Shown one piece after another: positions 5,905-7,430 of a stretch of 7,430 nucleotides of DNA; within the stretch, counting starts at the first letter, position 1; each line of letters opens with the position of its first letter. The stretch comes from Sulfolobus sp. UBA167 (GTDB taxonomy: Archaea; Thermoproteota; Thermoprotei_A; Sulfolobales; Sulfolobaceae). The notes under the pieces are model-generated. The model did no database searches. It saw only the letters and a program-made list of their open reading frames with translations, and was not told the origin of the DNA. The position numbers and the translations under genes are program-made. The stretch spans positions 9,893-17,322 of the forward strand of contig DAHF01000115.1 in assembly GCA_002495845.1 (NCBI GenBank). The letters run 5' to 3'.

Positions 5905-6249
5905 ATGACTTCGCTTGAAGATTTCTTGAAAGGAAAAGGAGGAACAGTAAGGAGAGAAGGCCAGAAGGAATGGATAGACATGGACGATTACTCATTCTAC
6001 GTGATGAAAGACACAGTTTACCTTCCTATACCTCTGCCCACAGGAGAGGAGAAACTTGACGACTTAGTTGGCATGGGAATAAAGTACGCCAGGGCTTCAA
6101 GGATATCTCAAGGAATAGGTTCTCCTTTACACTACGAGATAGTTGGGAATGAGATCGTAGTGTCTAGAAAGTTCAACTCCAGGGAAGAGCTCGAACAAAA
6201 GTTAATAAAAGCCCTTGAAAGCATCGAAGGATTGAGGTATTACATTTGA
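5905..6249 (+). CDS. Small protein of unknown function in the sHdr accessory operon
   Basis: I do not recognise this 114-residue protein. It is soluble in appearance, with no membrane segment or signal peptide, and contains no cysteine, so it is neither a sulfur carrier nor a metal-cysteine protein. The N-terminal 20 residues are basic and glycine-rich (LKGKGGTVRREG). An aromatic, acidic patch follows (WIDMDDYSFYVM), then a proline-rich strand (VYLPIPLPTGEE), an alternating region near residues 58-90, and a helical end (REELEQKLIKALESIEGL). It lies 49 bp after the flavoprotein gene, and its stop codon overlaps the TTG start of the PDO-like gene. This suggests it is made with both. It lacks the lysine-bearing hairpin of lipoate-binding GcvH-like proteins, so it is not LbpA. 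The coding nature is supported by tight packing and codon use like its neighbours. Confidence 0.78.
   Translation: MTSLEDFLKGKGGTVRREGQKEWIDMDDYSFYVMKDTVYLPIPLPTGEEKLDDLVGMGIKYARASRISQGIGSPLHYEIVGNEIVVSRKFNSREELEQKLIKALESIEGLRYYI
6234..6238 (+). promoter_or_regulatory. Ribosome binding site for the PDO-like gene
   Basis: GAGGT lies seven bases before TTG 6246 within the end of the upstream gene. It supports the unusual TTG start and coupled translation through the TTGA overlap. Confidence 0.55.
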
Positions 6250-6803
6250 GTTACGATCCCATAGTAGAGCAATACCTCAAGGCGATAAAACCCAACCTAA
6301 GCTTGACCCATTGTAAGGTAGGAGACGTGCTGGAGCCACTCAACTCTGCCGTAGAGATAACGGAAGTCGCAGAGTGTGACAAACCGTTCATAAAAGTGAA
6401 GAGAAAAGACGAGAACAGGGAGATCTTCACTTACATGGGGGTTCCCATGATTAACGAGTTTTGGCCTTTCCTTAACGCCCTCGTCAGAGCTTCAAACGGG
6501 CTAATCCACTTGGAGGAAAAAGAGAAGGAAATCGCCTCAAACCTTGCAGGAGACGTGAAGCTTTTCGTTACCCCTGACTGCACCAAATGTCCTGTAGCAG
6601 CAGAGCTTCTCTACCAAGTTGCAATAATGAACGACAAGGTTAAGTTAGAGATAGTGGATTCGAGCGTGTACGACGAACTCGCTAAGAAGTTCAGGGTAAT
6701 GTCTGTACCAAAGATAATAGTTAATGACAAGGCAGAAGTGCCCGGAGGCTTTCCCCCAGACATATTGCTTAAGATGATCCTAAAAGCGACTCAAGGTCAA
6801 TGA
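6246..6803 (+). CDS. Protein-disulfide-oxidoreductase-like protein with a degenerate N-terminal thioredoxin fold
   Basis: The protein has 185 residues. The C-terminal half is a complete thioredoxin/glutaredoxin-like domain: strand VKLFVTP, active site C112-TK-C115, a long helix, and the cis-proline loop MSVPKIIVN (Pro155). The N-terminal half resembles the end of the first thioredoxin fold of archaeal PDO, with IFTYMGVPMINEFWPFLNALV at 60-80. It lacks a CxxC and is shorter than the first fold of the usual two-fold PDO of about 220-230 residues; only isolated C23 and C44 remain. Such proteins reduce or oxidise dithiols in the cytoplasm, with electrons from a flavoprotein. Here a flavoprotein disulfide reductase lies two genes upstream, so it may be the partner, but this is inference. 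TTG 6246 overlaps the upstream stop and has a GAGGT ribosome site. The 3' end overlaps the convergent PIN-like gene by 35 bases. Confidence 0.85.
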   Translation: MSYDPIVEQYLKAIKPNLSLTHCKVGDVLEPLNSAVEITEVAECDKPFIKVKRKDENREIFTYMGVPMINEFWPFLNALVRASNGLIHLEEKEKEIASNLAGDVKLFVTPDCTKCPVAAELLYQVAIMNDKVKLEIVDSSVYDELAKKFRVMSVPKIIVNDKAEVPGGFPPDILLKMILKATQGQ

Positions 6804-7110
6804 GCTTTACGCCCAACTCTCCCTTTTTTTGTTTAACCTTTTCATCTGTAGTTAAAAGAAAAGCATCAAGTTCCCTTGCAACTAGCGCAGCCTCTAATTC
6901 ATAATCCTCTATGCCCGGCACCTTAGGCGGTTTATGAGAGAATGCCCTGACCTTAAATCCAACATCAAGGAAAGAGTCAACGTCTATATTATGCTTCAAA
7001 GCGAAGGATATTCCCATGGTAGTCAAGTAAAAGGTGACGTTACCTTTCTTCTGTATTTCTAGTAGTTCTGGAAGTAAAGAATATGCGCTAGGAGCTACTA
7101 CTATTATCAT
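6769..7110 (-). CDS. PIN-like domain protein, first catalytic Asp missing
   Basis: The 113-residue protein begins at ATG 7110. The second half fits a PIN fold: E68-D69 then helix YELEAALVARELDAFLLTTD, where D82 and the TTD at 87-89 match the common late PIN motif, followed by a C-terminal strand and helix (VKLIDLESLL). The first strand MIIVVAPSAYSLL has Ala6 where PIN nucleases have their first Asp, so nuclease activity is doubtful. PIN proteins are RNA-cleaving toxins (VapC) or RNA-processing factors; no VapB-like antitoxin is seen next to it. The frame extends upstream to 7152, but a TTTTTTAC box at 7133-7140 lies 26 bases before ATG 7110, fitting leaderless transcription. It is convergent with the sHdr accessory operon and overlaps its last gene by 35 bases, so it is probably functionally unrelated. 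PIN assignment is moderate. Confidence 0.62.
   Translation of the reverse strand: MIIVVAPSAYSLLPELLEIQKKGNVTFYLTTMGISFALKHNIDVDSFLDVGFKVRAFSHKPPKVPGIEDYELEAALVARELDAFLLTTDEKVKQKKGELGVKLIDLESLLGSS
6824..6830 (+). terminator. T7 tract terminator of the plus-strand operon
   Basis: CCCTTTTTTT ends about 27 bases after the stop of the PDO-like gene and lies within the 3' part of the convergent PIN-like gene. This is a plausible archaeal termination site. Confidence 0.45.
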
Positions 7111-7132
7111 GACGCAATATAGGACTAACCGA

Positions 7133-7140
7133 GTAAAAAA
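7133..7140 (-). promoter_or_regulatory. Putative TATA box of the PIN-like gene
   Basis: TTTTTTAC on the minus strand is centred 26 bases before ATG 7110, consistent with a leaderless transcript beginning at the start codon. Confidence 0.4.
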
Positions 7141-7197
7141 CTTCACACACATTCATCTAAAAATATAACTGATCCTAACGCCATTACAATCATCGTG

Positions 7198-7227
7198 CCT
7201 TTTCTTCTTTTTTTCTCTTTCTCTTTT
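7198..7227 (+). repeat. Polypyrimidine low-complexity tract
   Basis: About 30 bases consist only of C and T, with one T7 run. It could be a transcription terminator for plus-strand RNA or simply spacer sequence upstream of the PIN-like gene. No function is shown. Confidence 0.5.
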
Positions 7228-7240
7228 AAAGAAAAATAAC

Positions 7241-7399
7241 GTGTATATACGATGCAAACTAGTTTTAATATGTCTTGATAATGGAGTTTTGAGAGAACTG
7301 TTGATAGAGAGAAGAACTTTGCCCTCTAAGGGTTCTCAGAGTACATATCTCAGCCTAGTCTCTGACTACGTGTTGTTATATGTCATTACAAAAGAATGA
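7241..7399 (+). CDS. Weak possible small ORF of 52 codons
   Basis: An open frame begins at GTG 7241 and ends at TGA 7397-7399. The translation includes ICLDNGVLRELLIERR and then VSDYVLLYVITKE, which looks partly protein-like, but I recognise no family. There is no Shine-Dalgarno; a CTTTTAAAG element (7222-7230) lies only about 15 bases upstream, too close for a TATA box serving this start. It could be a gene remnant, a small regulator or chance. The 280-base stretch around it holds no other gene that I can support. Confidence 0.2.
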   Translation: MYIRCKLVLICLDNGVLRELLIERRTLPSKGSQSTYLSLVSDYVLLYVITKE

Positions 7400-7430
7400 A
7401 AGCATAGCCACTTCTAGGGGCGGGGATGAT

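Noticed and set aside
7417..7430. GGGGATGAT at the edge as the C box of a C/D sRNA
   Set aside because: Only a partial C-box-like string is visible and no D box can be placed because the window ends.
1..7430. CRISPR array, insertion sequence or tRNA/rRNA gene
   Set aside because: I saw no regularly spaced direct repeats, transposase motifs, terminal inverted repeats or cloverleaf-like sequence.

Overview
The window looks like a chromosome segment of a thermoacidophilic sulfur-oxidising archaeon of the order Sulfolobales, possibly Metallosphaera-like. Three things support this. The gene set is that of the archaeal sulfur-oxidising heterodisulfide-reductase-like (sHdr) system. Genes are preceded by archaeal TATA-like boxes with very short or absent leaders, and where a Shine-Dalgarno exists it is of GGTGA type. 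Codon use favours AGG/AGA and ATA, with moderate G+C in genes and very A/T-rich spacers. The genus is inference only.

Left half, minus strand (transcribed right to left from about 3.85 kb): dsrE2B-type gene, tusA, hdrC, hdrB, then hdrA running off the left edge. HdrA is the FAD/Fe-S subunit, HdrB carries the cysteine-rich CCG domains, and HdrC is the two-cluster ferredoxin-like subunit. TusA and the DsrE-type protein are sulfur carriers thought to feed persulfide or thiosulfonate sulfur to the complex. Putative TATA boxes and T-tracts between the genes suggest several transcription units rather than one long operon.

A 300-bp A/T-rich divergent spacer (about 3813-4166) holds promoters for both directions and a GATGATT...AATCATC inverted repeat that may be an operator.

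Right half, plus strand: a two-cysteine DsrE3-type carrier, a dihydrolipoamide-dehydrogenase-like flavoprotein, a 114-residue protein I do not recognise, and a protein-disulfide-oxidoreductase-like protein whose N-terminal thioredoxin fold looks shortened and lacks a CxxC. The first two genes are 6 bp apart, and the last two overlap at the stop/start. The flavoprotein fits the known association of sHdr with lipoate-binding proteins, although no lipoate-binding protein gene lies in this window. The unknown protein and the PDO-like protein are the best candidates for undescribed accessory parts.

A convergent PIN-like gene on the minus strand overlaps the 3' end of the PDO-like gene. The last 280 bp has no clear gene: it contains a polypyrimidine tract, a weak 52-codon open frame and possible small-RNA-like sequence cut by the window edge.
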